A stretch of 64,000 nucleotides of DNA from Bacteroides pyogenes DSM 20611 = JCM 6294 (lineage in GTDB: Bacteria; Bacteroidota; Bacteroidia; Bacteroidales; Bacteroidaceae), in assembly GCF_000428105.1 (NCBI RefSeq), contig NZ_ATZH01000018.1:1-64000 (forward strand), given 5' to 3'. The notes under the pieces are model-generated. The model was given only the letters and a program-made list of their open reading frames with translations, was not told the DNA's origin and did not search any database. Numbering within the stretch: the first letter of the stretch is position 1; the number at the start of each line of letters is the position of its first letter. The position numbers were made by a program, and so were the translations under genes. This document shows, piece by piece, positions 29,601 to 37,676 of the stretch.

Positions 29601-29971
29601 ACACTTACGGAGTATCGGAAGAATCTGCTAAGGCTCGTGATAGAGGTGGTGTAATGGTGGACGGAGTGATGTATGACGCTCGCAAATATTATGAATCGAT
29701 CGACGGTCTCATGACATATTACACATATGATGCGACTAATATCCGCTTGCAGGAAGCAAGTCTTGGTTACACTATTGATGGTAAACATTTGGGTAATGTA
29801 GTGAAAAACGTGACAGTATCTTTGATTGGACGGAATTTAATTATGTTTTATAATAAAGCTCCTTATGATCCGGAAATGTCAGCCAATACCAAATCGTTTA
29901 AATATACCAGTGAGTTTTTCATGATGCCGAGCCTTCGCAGTGTGGGCTTTAGCGTAAAAATCCAACTCTAA
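26660..29971 (+). CDS. SusC-like TonB-dependent outer-membrane transporter with STN signalling domain
   Basis: 1103 residues with a signal peptide ending near ALFAQS. Domains: STN (about 30-105), carboxypeptidase-regulatory-like (CarbopepD_reg_2, about 112-190, VTGVVKDEKGEELIGVNVSVKG), TonB box DEVVVTALG (190-198), plug (about 205-330) and a 22-strand barrel to the end. It imports glycan fragments across the outer membrane with the SusD lid. The STN domain is what couples ligand binding to the FecR anti-sigma encoded upstream. Codon use is visibly AT-richer than in the flanking core genes, as is usual for PULs. Confidence 0.95.
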   Translation: MNYYRFKAFLFMFFSCFVIQTALFAQSNAKITIKKKNITLQEALQQIEKQSTYLVAFNESKLEKTKRVDLDINGESLDKALSAILSGTGFSYKIKDNYIMIVPQAKPVGEKKTVTGVVKDEKGEELIGVNVSVKGSSTGTITDIEGRFSLQAAKGEVIEFSYVGYVSKQITLGDVTTLSVVLQEDSKTLDEVVVTALGIKRSEKALSYNVQKVGNEALTTVKDANFMNSLSGKVAGVNIQRSAAGMGGATKVVMRGSKSIAGNNNVLYVVDGMPIGNQTTASDGGTFAAAGNGGGEGIADFNSEDIESVSVLTGPSAAALYGAAAANGVVLINTKKGKEGKLQLNVSTSLELMEPFIKPRFQNTYGHLKGEEVSWGEKLPTPTSFDPMDFFKTGTNFTTAVNASMGTEKNQTFLSFASTDARGILPTNGYYRYNFSARNTANFLNNKMHADFSANYVIQGHQNMFSQGGYGNPLLPLYLFPRGDNFEDIKVFEHYNPLRNISEQYWPYGGKIGNLVSENPYWIINRELYSADKNRYMLFGSLQYDITSWMNVAGRVRVDNTYTTAEKKMYASTTETLSPGTKGSYARSHEEFKQTYADVMLNFNKGFGSYMLDGVKTEQFHLTANLGTSYEDYKTEGISIGGRLNLIPNLFSAPNFVQNQQGSGQTLRHTRNIAVFGSAELAFRNYLYLTVTGRNDWPSQLVNSQQESVFYPSVGLSGVISQMTTLPKFIDYLKVRGSYTEVGSPISFTGITPGTITYEIKGGSLVPISDLPYPNFKAEKTRSWEFGLNAKFWRNRINFDLTLYHSNTYNQTFRAPLPESSGYTHFYLQAGNVRNRGIEMALGYTDSYLGNSKNKIDFSSYVTFTRNKNKILNLKDEYENPITGELIALNKISSDIRKNGSMGDITAKGVLARGEDGKLRPNKDGSRYEVDNSQLILLGNSDPDFSIGWRNDFRWRNLSLGFLVNGRFGGIVQSNTQSFLNTYGVSEESAKARDRGGVMVDGVMYDARKYYESIDGLMTYYTYDATNIRLQEASLGYTIDGKHLGNVVKNVTVSLIGRNLIMFYNKAPYDPEMSANTKSFKYTSEFFMMPSLRSVGFSVKIQL

Positions 29972-29986
29972 TAATGAACTAAGAAT

Positions 29987-31657
29987 ATGAAAAAACTATT
30001 TCTATATACATTGATATTAATATTGGGCAGTTCTTGTCTGGATAGTTATCAAGATATAAACACCAATCTGTTGTATCCGAACGAAGAACAAAAAGGAACT
30101 GACGGTGTAGCTGCCGGAGCTTATTTTGTTACTTTTGAAAAGAGAATTATTCCCACCCGCAGCTCAGAAGGTGAAGGGACCGATTTGCCTAATAGATATC
30201 AGGTCGCTATTAATTTGGCAGGTGATAACTGGGCAGGATATATGTCTCCCATGAATAATAAATGGGATTTGGGATTAAATTTCACGACTTATTATATGAA
30301 AGAAGGATGGGTAAACTACGCTTATAGTACATTCTTTACAAACATTATTAATCCCTGGCAACAGATTAGAGAACAGACTCATCTCCGTAAGGTAGAAGGA
30401 GGTACTGTTGAATATCAAAAGAAAGCATTATCCGATCAGGCTGTATTCTCTGTGGCGCAAATTATTAAAGTGATGGGGATGCATAGAGCTACCGACACAT
30501 TCGGACCGATGCCTTATAGTAAAATCGGTACGGGAACGCTAACTCTGCCTTATGATTCCCAAGAGTCTATTTACAAATCATTCTTTAATGAATTGCAGGT
30601 AGCTGTGGTAACGCTTGGTGAGTATTTATCAAAAGGAGGGGCGAAGATTCCGGCGCTTGAGGATTTTGATCCTTTATATAAAGGGGATGTTGTAAAATGG
30701 ATGAAATTGGGTAACTCGCTTATGCTTCGTTTGGCTATGCGTGTGAGATATGTGGATGAAGACCTGTCTCGTGAATGGGCTAACAAAGCCGTTGGCAATT
30801 CAGGTGGATTGATTGAAAACATAGAAGACATCGCAAAATTGGAATCGAGTGATTCTCATCCATTCTTGAATTCATTGGAACTCCTTTGGAAAAGTTATGA
30901 CGACTGCCGGATGGGGGCTACGATTTATTGCTATCTGAAGGGATATAATGATCCGAGACAAAATGCCTACTTTGCGAAGTTTGAAAAAGATCCCGAAGAA
31001 TTTAGATTGAAAGCTGTGCGTACAGGTATTCCTATGGCAGAAGTTCCTGATTTTTATAAAAATTATTCCATACCGAACGTGTACAACAAAACTCCGGTTT
31101 ATTGGATGAAAGCTTCTGAAATTTATTTCTTGAAAGCTGAAGCTGCCTTGTTCGGTATCATAGGAGGTTCTGCGCAGCAATTCTATGAAGATGGCATAAG
31201 AATGTCTTTCAAAGAAAACAATGTGGAATTAGGTTCTTACTTATCTCAAAATAGCTCTCCCAGCGCATATGAGGATCCTAAGAAAAATGAATATAACGCT
31301 GATGCACCTTCTTCTGTTAATGTACGTTGGAGTGGTGGAAGTGAAGAACAATTGGAGAAGATTATTACGCAGAAATATTTGGCTATTTTCCCCGATGGAC
31401 AGGAAGCATGGACGGAATGGAGAAGAACCGGATATCCCAAGCAGATCACTGCTTATACGAATAGAACGGATGGAACTCATGGAAATGTAATTGATTCTGA
31501 TGGATATAAATATGGTGTTAGACGGATGCCTTTTCCAAGAAGCGAATACGATGGACTTAACAGCGAAAATGTGATAAAAGCCAAGTCGCTTTTAAAATCC
31601 GGAGTTGACGATTCTAATTCAAGAGTATGGTGGGATGCTAATTCAAAACTTGATTAA
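29987..31657 (+). CDS. SusD/RagB-family surface glycan-binding lipoprotein
   Basis: 556 residues. The lipoprotein signal ends ILILGSSC with the lipidated Cys at about residue 17. The helical SusD fold is recognised from FFTNIINPWQQIRE, VMGMHRATDTFGPMPYSK, WMKLGNSLMLRLAMRVRY and, near the end, WTEWRRTGYPKQI. It forms the lid of the SusC channel and binds incoming glycan. It starts 15 bp after susC. It resembles the SusD-like group seen with GH18 endoglycosidase loci. Confidence 0.93.
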   Translation: MKKLFLYTLILILGSSCLDSYQDINTNLLYPNEEQKGTDGVAAGAYFVTFEKRIIPTRSSEGEGTDLPNRYQVAINLAGDNWAGYMSPMNNKWDLGLNFTTYYMKEGWVNYAYSTFFTNIINPWQQIREQTHLRKVEGGTVEYQKKALSDQAVFSVAQIIKVMGMHRATDTFGPMPYSKIGTGTLTLPYDSQESIYKSFFNELQVAVVTLGEYLSKGGAKIPALEDFDPLYKGDVVKWMKLGNSLMLRLAMRVRYVDEDLSREWANKAVGNSGGLIENIEDIAKLESSDSHPFLNSLELLWKSYDDCRMGATIYCYLKGYNDPRQNAYFAKFEKDPEEFRLKAVRTGIPMAEVPDFYKNYSIPNVYNKTPVYWMKASEIYFLKAEAALFGIIGGSAQQFYEDGIRMSFKENNVELGSYLSQNSSPSAYEDPKKNEYNADAPSSVNVRWSGGSEEQLEKIITQKYLAIFPDGQEAWTEWRRTGYPKQITAYTNRTDGTHGNVIDSDGYKYGVRRMPFPRSEYDGLNSENVIKAKSLLKSGVDDSNSRVWWDANSKLD

Positions 31658-31676
31658 ACTTAAATGCTTAAGATCA

Positions 31677-32861
31677 ATGAAAACAAATAAATACAAATTA
31701 CCGATAATTGCATTGGTTGCGCTTGTGACAGGGATTATCATTGGGTGTGAAAATCAGAATGAAATCACTCCGATAAAAGTAGAAACTAAAGCGATTATGG
31801 ATCAGATTCGTGAAAAAGATATTAAGAAGTGGGCGGAAGAGAAAGAACTTCAACGCCTTCAAGACGAATCGGATAGAGAATATAATGAGCGTGTAGCGAA
31901 GATGTATGATAAATATTGGGAATCTTTGCGGGCATATAAAAATTCTGACCACAAAATTGTGTATGGTTGGTTTGGTGGCTGGTCGGCTACCGAAGGGATT
32001 AATAAAACTTGGCTTTCCAAGTTGCCGGATAGTGTAGATGTTGTTTCTATTTGGGGAGGTACGAGTGCTTTTGGAGAAGATGATCCCAGATATGCTGATT
32101 TAAAATATGCTCAAGAAGTCAAAGGCTTGAAAGTTCTGTTGTGTTGGCAGACCGGAACTTCCGGTTTAGGACTTCCCGGCGGAGTGTTTGAATTCAATAA
32201 ACGACATGAAGGAAAAACCAGTACAGAGAAAGCCAAAGCCTATGCGAAAGAGTTGACCCAATTTATTAAGGAGCATAATCTCAATGGATATGATATTGAC
32301 TGGGAGCCAAACGTAGGAGACCATGGATCGGGTTGTCATAATCTATATCATAATTGTGAAGGGGGAGGAAGTGATGAGGATCCTATTCGTGCATTTATTA
32401 CAGAAATGGGTAAGACATTTGGTCCCAAAGCAACCGAAAATTATAATCCGCGAGGCACAGGAACAATGTTTCTATTTGACGGAGAAGTTAGAAATTTTGC
32501 TAATAGGCTAGGAGATATGGGGGATTATTTTGATTATTTCCTGAATCAAAATTATCCTAATATATATCCAAATCATGAATTTACAAGTGATGTTGTATCC
32601 AAAATTAAAGATTGGTCTTGGAAGAAGTATATAATGTGTGATGAGTTTGAAAAAAATGTTGCGGAAGGAGGTATTTGCGGCTCTTCAGGCGGTAAATCTT
32701 GCGCAGAGCGGAAAGCTCAAGTGGTAGCCCAAAACAACTATGGTGGTTGGGGAGCTTATCACATAGAATTGGAAGAGATTTACAATTATCGCAATGTAAG
32801 AAGCGTTACTCAAATTATGAATCCTACTGATGTTTATATTCCTAAAGATATACTCAAATGA
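31677..32861 (+). CDS. GH18 glycoside hydrolase lipoprotein (endo-beta-N-acetylglucosaminidase-like)
   Basis: 394 residues from ATG 31677 (the frame runs 24 codons further upstream into susD). The lipoprotein signal is LVTGIIIGC. A charged helical stretch (about 35-80) precedes the barrel. The GH18 catalytic motif reads LNGYDIDWEP: Asp206, Asp208 and the proton donor Glu210, with Asn203 where most members have Asp, a replacement that the family pattern allows. GH18 enzymes use substrate-assisted catalysis on GlcNAc-containing chains: chitinases, or endoglycosidases that release N-glycans. The SusD and DUF1735 partners favour the endoglycosidase role; this is inference. It overlaps the next gene by 4 bases. 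Confidence 0.88.
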   Translation: MKTNKYKLPIIALVALVTGIIIGCENQNEITPIKVETKAIMDQIREKDIKKWAEEKELQRLQDESDREYNERVAKMYDKYWESLRAYKNSDHKIVYGWFGGWSATEGINKTWLSKLPDSVDVVSIWGGTSAFGEDDPRYADLKYAQEVKGLKVLLCWQTGTSGLGLPGGVFEFNKRHEGKTSTEKAKAYAKELTQFIKEHNLNGYDIDWEPNVGDHGSGCHNLYHNCEGGGSDEDPIRAFITEMGKTFGPKATENYNPRGTGTMFLFDGEVRNFANRLGDMGDYFDYFLNQNYPNIYPNHEFTSDVVSKIKDWSWKKYIMCDEFEKNVAEGGICGSSGGKSCAERKAQVVAQNNYGGWGAYHIELEEIYNYRNVRSVTQIMNPTDVYIPKDILK

Positions 32862-34114
32862 AAAAGAATAGTGTTATAAATAAAATCGTTTTTCTTTTGT
32901 CTTTAAGTGCTTTTGTTGGTTGCAAGGATTTACCGGAGACAGAAGGAGGTCCCAAACAAAATGTGGGATATATTGAAGAATTTGAAAAAAGTTCTCAAAT
33001 TCGGTTTACTGTGGACGATAATGGAGGTTCGTCCGCTTTCACTGCCCGGTTGGCTAATCCAACTCCTAATAAGGTTTCACTTACAGTGGAAATGAATCCG
33101 ACTCTTTTAGAGGCTTATAATCAAGCGAACAATACTTCGTTCAGTGTGTTGCCTGCAGAAGTTTATGATTTTCAGCTTTTGGATGATGAAGGTAAAGTCC
33201 TGAAAGAAGGTAAGAAGTTGGATTTAAGTCTAGCCCCTAACGAATATGGTAAGAAAATAAAAATTGCCGTAAAAACGATGATGACGGAGGAAACAGGAGA
33301 AGGAGGAGAAGTGATAAGTAAACCTCTTTCGTATTATGAAAATTATGCGATTCCTGTGTGTCTGTCAAATGTTGAAGGTGGTGCTCGTTTGCAAAGTACG
33401 GCTAATTCGGGGATTTTCTTTTTAAATCGTAAATTTACTATGCCGGTGATGCACCTTAGTGGACGTTTGGGGCTTATCTATAAAGAAGACACAAGACCGC
33501 AAGTACCGGGTAAGGTATATGCAAATGATATTAAGTACCCCGAATGGACATGTCAATATTCATTCTGTTTGGATGTTGTGAATAACAATACCGGATTGAT
33601 GTATCCTAACTTGAGAACTTCCACGGATTCTCCTTTATACATGACCCTTTATGGTGGTTCGTTGACCCTTTTTGCAGCCGGTGGAAAAGTCGGTCTGAAT
33701 CAGCCGGCATTCAAAGATTTTGTATTTAAAGCGAGGAAATGGTATCACATGGCTATCTCTTTCAAAGAAGAGGGTGGCCGTCCTAATTTGCGTCTTTATA
33801 TCAACGGACAGTTGGCTTATCAGAGCGTTTGGCCTAAAAAAGTAGACGAGTGGCCTATTATTTATCTTGGAAATAATAGTTTCCAAGGTTATGTCCGCGA
33901 ATTGCGCTTTTGGAGCAGGGCGCTAACAGAAGGGGAGATAAATGAAACCTTATGGTTTGCTAATCCGAAATCTGAAGGTCTTGAAGTGTATTTACCGCTT
34001 TCTACAGATAAAAAGGGTATTATAGAAGGAAAAGAAAATGATTGGATTGATATTTCTGAAGGGACTACTACTTTTAACGATGAATTTACTTTCCCGGTTG
34101 AAGATGAAAATTAA
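32858..34114 (+). CDS. DUF1735 + LamG (concanavalin A-like) surface lipoprotein
   Basis: 418 residues with lipoprotein signal SLSAFVGC. The DUF1735 domain (about 45-165) is an immunoglobulin-like module common in surface glycan-binding proteins. Residues about 200-400 are a LamG/ConA-like jelly roll with the characteristic WYHMAISFKEEGGRPNLRLYINGQL and YVRELRFWSRALTEGEI segments. It probably binds glycan at the cell surface for the GH18 and SusCD. The start codon overlaps the GH18 stop (ATGA). Confidence 0.85.
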   Translation: MKKNSVINKIVFLLSLSAFVGCKDLPETEGGPKQNVGYIEEFEKSSQIRFTVDDNGGSSAFTARLANPTPNKVSLTVEMNPTLLEAYNQANNTSFSVLPAEVYDFQLLDDEGKVLKEGKKLDLSLAPNEYGKKIKIAVKTMMTEETGEGGEVISKPLSYYENYAIPVCLSNVEGGARLQSTANSGIFFLNRKFTMPVMHLSGRLGLIYKEDTRPQVPGKVYANDIKYPEWTCQYSFCLDVVNNNTGLMYPNLRTSTDSPLYMTLYGGSLTLFAAGGKVGLNQPAFKDFVFKARKWYHMAISFKEEGGRPNLRLYINGQLAYQSVWPKKVDEWPIIYLGNNSFQGYVRELRFWSRALTEGEINETLWFANPKSEGLEVYLPLSTDKKGIIEGKENDWIDISEGTTTFNDEFTFPVEDEN

Positions 34115-34134
34115 TGTTATAAACAAAGAATGAT

Positions 34135-35166
34135 ATGAAAATTAAAAATATATTCTATCTGCTTATAAGTGGATTAATCTTTTTGAGCAGTTGTGAAAAA
34201 GACCCTGTTGTTCTTGAGTTTGATGAGAATTATAGTCCTAAAAAACCGACACCGGGGAAAAGAGATCCTTTGCCTCCGGTAGATTTGCTGACTGTTTACG
34301 CTTATTTTCACAATAATGTAGAACAGCAAATAGTGGTGAGAACTATAAAGCCGGAAGAGGAAGATCCGGTTATAGAGGATATGCAAGACAAAGAAATAAT
34401 TTTAAAGACAAGTATTCCGGTCGAGGTTGTTACTAAGTTTGATGTTGTAACAATGACTGCGGAAAATGCCGAAAATCTCTATCCTAAAGTAATAAAGGGG
34501 GCTACTCTTGCATTACCGGCTGATGCTTATTCTTTGGAAGGAAATTCTGTGACTCTTGAAAAAGGTGAAAAACAAGCGACTATTACTCTTAAATTTAAGA
34601 AGGAGAAATTTTTAACTTTAGATAAGACGAAAGAATACGCTTTGCCTCTTATCATGCAGCTGAAAGAAGGAGAGGCCAAAATAGTAAATTATTATGTATT
34701 GAATATTTCTATTGAAGATGTGGAGGGGATTCCTGAAGGAAACAATGTGGAGCTTGCTCAGGTATCAGGTAAAACACTTTCCGGAAATTCTTTAGTTTTG
34801 GATACTGATTTCTCTAAAGGGCATTTGTACAAGCTAAATGATGAAAATATTTATACCAACTGGTGGGTGGATACTAATATTTCTACAATTTGGTTAAAGG
34901 TGAACTTAAAAGAAACCGCCAAAGTAAAGGGTTTTACTTTGGCAACTCGCACTTCAAATCAAAAATTGAAATCTGTAAAAGTTTGGGCTTCGCAAGATGG
35001 AGGTACGACGTATGTAGAACAGGGCGTTGTGACAGGTGCCGAAAGTTATTATACTGTACCTGTTTCATTTAAGAAGCCTATCCAAGTGAATAGTTTGAAG
35101 TTGACAGATTTTACAGGAATTGCCCGATACATCGATTTGCATGAAATAGAATTGATTGTTGAATAG
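34135..35166 (+). CDS. DUF1735 + discoidin (F5/8 type C) surface lipoprotein
   Basis: 343 residues with lipoprotein signal GLIFLSSC. A proline-rich linker (about 33-48) leads to a DUF1735 domain (50-200). Residues 205-343 look like an F5/8 type C carbohydrate-binding domain: NIYTNWWVDTNISTIWLKVNL, FTLATRTSNQKLKSVKVWAS and the final RYIDLHEIELIVE. Last gene of the PUL, 20 bp after the LamG protein and followed by a hairpin terminator. Confidence 0.85.
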   Translation: MKIKNIFYLLISGLIFLSSCEKDPVVLEFDENYSPKKPTPGKRDPLPPVDLLTVYAYFHNNVEQQIVVRTIKPEEEDPVIEDMQDKEIILKTSIPVEVVTKFDVVTMTAENAENLYPKVIKGATLALPADAYSLEGNSVTLEKGEKQATITLKFKKEKFLTLDKTKEYALPLIMQLKEGEAKIVNYYVLNISIEDVEGIPEGNNVELAQVSGKTLSGNSLVLDTDFSKGHLYKLNDENIYTNWWVDTNISTIWLKVNLKETAKVKGFTLATRTSNQKLKSVKVWASQDGGTTYVEQGVVTGAESYYTVPVSFKKPIQVNSLKLTDFTGIARYIDLHEIELIVE

Positions 35167-35191
35167 GAGTAAAAAGGTTGATTTTATTGAA

Positions 35192-35234
35192 AAGAGGATG
35201 AATCGGTTTGATACGGTTCATCCTCTTATCTTTT
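35192..35234 (+). terminator. PUL operon terminator
   Basis: 11-bp stem AAGAGGATGAA (35192-35202) with TTCATCCTCTT (35217-35227), 14-base loop, then ATCTTTTATTT. It starts 26 bases after the last PUL stop. Confidence 0.75.
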
Positions 35235-35332
35235 ATTTCAAGTTTAATAGATGTTGAGACGGATGTATAATCATCCATGATAAGGTAACTTATGGTAAAT
35301 GCTGTTTTTCCTTGCCAAATAATTCCGTAATG

Positions 35333-35364
35333 TTGTTTAATAATAAAAAGGTTTATTACTTTTG
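35333..35364 (+). promoter_or_regulatory. Putative promoter upstream of the creatininase-family gene
   Basis: TTGT (35333-35336), 20 bases, TACTTTTG (35357-35364). The implied 5' leader is about 135 bases and shows no obvious riboswitch fold. Confidence 0.5.
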
Positions 35365-35507
35365 TCAAGAAAATGGTTTGTTGCTATCTGATAAGTTGCG
35401 ATAGCGATAAGTGACGATGTGTTTTAGTTGAAAAATCACAAGTGAGGTTGGCTTTGCTAAAAAGATGATGAGAATAGTAAGGATGGATATTATATTTTTA
35501 AGAAACT

Positions 35508-36272
35508 ATGATAAATAAAGAGGTCGATTTGTCTGTCTCGTGTTACGGGAAGGTGAAAGGACGTATGTACGATTTGGTGATATTGCCATGGGGAGCTACG
35601 GAACCCCATAATTTGCATTTGCCTTATTTGACGGATTGTATTTTGTCGCACGACGTGGCGGTGGAAGCTGCTTTGTTGGCACAACAGATGTATGATATCC
35701 ATTGCATGGTGATGCCGGCGGTGACTATGGGTTCGCAGAATCCGGGACAACGGGAGTTGCCGTTCTGTATTCATACTCGCTACGAGACGCAGAAGGCGAT
35801 ACTGACGGACATCGTTGCGTCGCTTTACGCGCAGGGGTTCCGCAAGCTGGTGATTGTCAACGGGCATGGAGGCAATACGTTTAAAAGCATGATTCGCGAC
35901 TTGTCTGTCGATTATCCCGATTTCCTGATTGCCTCGAGCGAATGGTTTGCCGTACTGAAAGCCGGAGATTTCTTCGAAGATCCGGGCGATCATGCCGATG
36001 AATTGGAAACATCTGTGATGATGTATTATCATCCGGAGTTGGTGAACTTGCAGGAGGCGGGAAAGGGTGATTATAAGAAGTTTGCCATAGAGTCGTTGAA
36101 TGAGAAAGTAGCTTGGATTCCGAGAGACTGGAGTAAAGTATCGGAAGATACCGGGATAGGTAATCCGTGTAAGGCTTCTGCTGCGAAAGGAGAGAGGTTT
36201 GCTAAGGCGGTAGCGGAAAAGTATGCGAAACTTTTCGAGGAATTGGTGAACGGTGAAATTTATCCTGAATAA
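35508..36272 (+). CDS. Creatininase family protein (metal-dependent amidohydrolase)
   Basis: 254 residues. The family's metal-binding signatures are present: LPWGATEPHNLHLPYLTD (Glu and His), the HGGN of IVNGHGGNTF, and GDHADELETS. Creatininase-family enzymes open cyclic amides or formamides (creatinine, formamido-pyrimidines in flavin/F420 synthesis), using two metals. The true substrate is unknown. The gene stands alone after the PUL terminator, has core-like composition and is probably not part of the PUL. Confidence 0.85.
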   Translation: MINKEVDLSVSCYGKVKGRMYDLVILPWGATEPHNLHLPYLTDCILSHDVAVEAALLAQQMYDIHCMVMPAVTMGSQNPGQRELPFCIHTRYETQKAILTDIVASLYAQGFRKLVIVNGHGGNTFKSMIRDLSVDYPDFLIASSEWFAVLKAGDFFEDPGDHADELETSVMMYYHPELVNLQEAGKGDYKKFAIESLNEKVAWIPRDWSKVSEDTGIGNPCKASAAKGERFAKAVAEKYAKLFEELVNGEIYPE

Positions 36273-36313
36273 TTTTTTGATTTGTCGCCGGACTCTGCCG
36301 ACTCTATAAAAAT

Positions 36314-36350
36314 AAGCCCTCGCTTACTTCTCAGTGAACGGGGGCTTCTT
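36314..36350 (+). terminator. Probable terminator after the creatininase gene
   Basis: AAGCCC (36314-36319) and GGGCTT (36342-36347), extendable by imperfect pairs, followed by CTTGTT. It lies about 40 bases after the stop. The remaining 330 bp to the next gene hold only a TATCTTTG box (36632-36639), a possible -7 element for the DUF805 gene. Confidence 0.5.
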
Positions 36351-36685
36351 GTTGCCGACTAAAAAGTCTTTTCCTTCTCTCAGAAACTTTTCTTGAAGAA
36401 GAGGTGTGCTTTCTCTGTTCAGACTTTCAACCGGCCTTTTTTTAGTTAAGGTTTAGGTTGTACTAATGATATCAGGTCTGATTAAATGTTTCTATTAATT
36501 AAATAAGTAATGGGTTGGAATATTGCATCCGCTTTGCTTCTTTTTTTCTTTTTTGAATGACAATGAAGGCTTCTGTTGGAATTTTTTGCATTTTCTTGAG
36601 AAGAAGAGGGGGGCTTTCCTTTACTTTTTTATATCTTTGTTTTTGTTGTCTGATATATATGGATATTATATAAACTTTATATACT

Positions 36686-37078
36686 ATGTTTAAATCTCCT
36701 TTTTCTTTTAGTGGGCGTATTCGAAGAATAGAATACTTTCTTTCAGGCTTAATTGTAGCTTTGATTGTCTGCGTGATTATATTGCTCTCAGCTCTTTTAT
36801 GGATAATTCCCGCTTCGGATTCTAATCTCAGTTTAGGGATTGGGGCCACTTTGGGGAGTCTGTTTGGCTGTTTCGTTTGGGGAGCCATCATTTGGTTCTC
36901 TTTGGCGCAAGGCGTAAAGCGGTTGCATGACTTGGATAAATCTGGTTGGCTTATTTTGTTATGCTTTATTCCTGTTGTCGGTTGGATATTTGCGCTTTAT
37001 ATGTTGTTTGCCGACGGTACGGTAGGTCCGAACAGATATGGCGATGACCCTAAAAACCGGATGCCGTATCGGCTGTAA
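36686..37078 (+). CDS. DUF805 family membrane protein
   Basis: 130 residues. The N-terminal FSFSGRIRRIEYFLS is the DUF805 hallmark, three to four membrane helices follow, and the conserved GVKRLHDLDKSGWLILLCFIPVVGWI and C-terminal GPNRYGDDP are present. The function of the family is unknown. The gene is monocistronic. Confidence 0.9.
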   Translation: MFKSPFSFSGRIRRIEYFLSGLIVALIVCVIILLSALLWIIPASDSNLSLGIGATLGSLFGCFVWGAIIWFSLAQGVKRLHDLDKSGWLILLCFIPVVGWIFALYMLFADGTVGPNRYGDDPKNRMPYRL

Positions 37079-37301
37079 CCTGCATCATGCTTCTGATGCT
37101 GTGCGGGTTGATGTCGGAAAGCTTGAAAACACAGAATGTGGTGAGGTTGAAATTCGGTAATGACGAAAAGAGCGTACTAAGAAAGTTGTGTGGGGCATAG
37201 AAAAAGATGCGAAAGCATATCTCCCATAAAAGTACTGATTTTTTAGTGCCTTCTTAAATTGAGTTCGCAGGTAAAATGAACGATTAAATATTTATATTAT
37301 A

Positions 37302-37676
37302 ATGAAAAAAGTAATTTGCAGTGAAAAAGCTCCGGGAGCCATCGGCCCTTACAGTCAGGCGATAGAGGCTAACGGAATGGTATTTGTGTCGGGGCAGTTG
37401 CCTATCGACCCCGTTACCGGAAACATGGCGGAGGGTGTGAAAGAGCAGTCGCGCCGGTCATTGGAGAATATGAAACATATTCTGGAAGAGGCCGGTCTGA
37501 CGATGGCGAATGTGGTGAAAACAACCGTATTCCTTGCAGACATGAGTCTCTTTGCCGAGATGAACAGTGTTTACAGCACGTATTTCGACGGAGCTTTCCC
37601 GGCACGTTCGGCTTTTGCCGTGAAAGCCCTGCCTAAAAACGCGTTAGTCGAGATCGAGTGTATAGCGGTTCGCTAA
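37302..37676 (+). CDS. ridA: RidA family reactive-intermediate deaminase
   Basis: 124 residues, a full-length YjgF/RidA protein: AIGPYSQAIEANGMVFVSGQLP at the start, TTVFLADMSLFAEMN, and PARSAFAVKALPKNALVEIE with the substrate-binding Arg. It hydrolyses 2-aminoacrylate-type enamines and imines made by PLP enzymes. Its last 33 bases overlap, tail to tail, the 3' end of folC on the other strand. Confidence 0.93.
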   Translation: MKKVICSEKAPGAIGPYSQAIEANGMVFVSGQLPIDPVTGNMAEGVKEQSRRSLENMKHILEEAGLTMANVVKTTVFLADMSLFAEMNSVYSTYFDGAFPARSAFAVKALPKNALVEIECIAVR

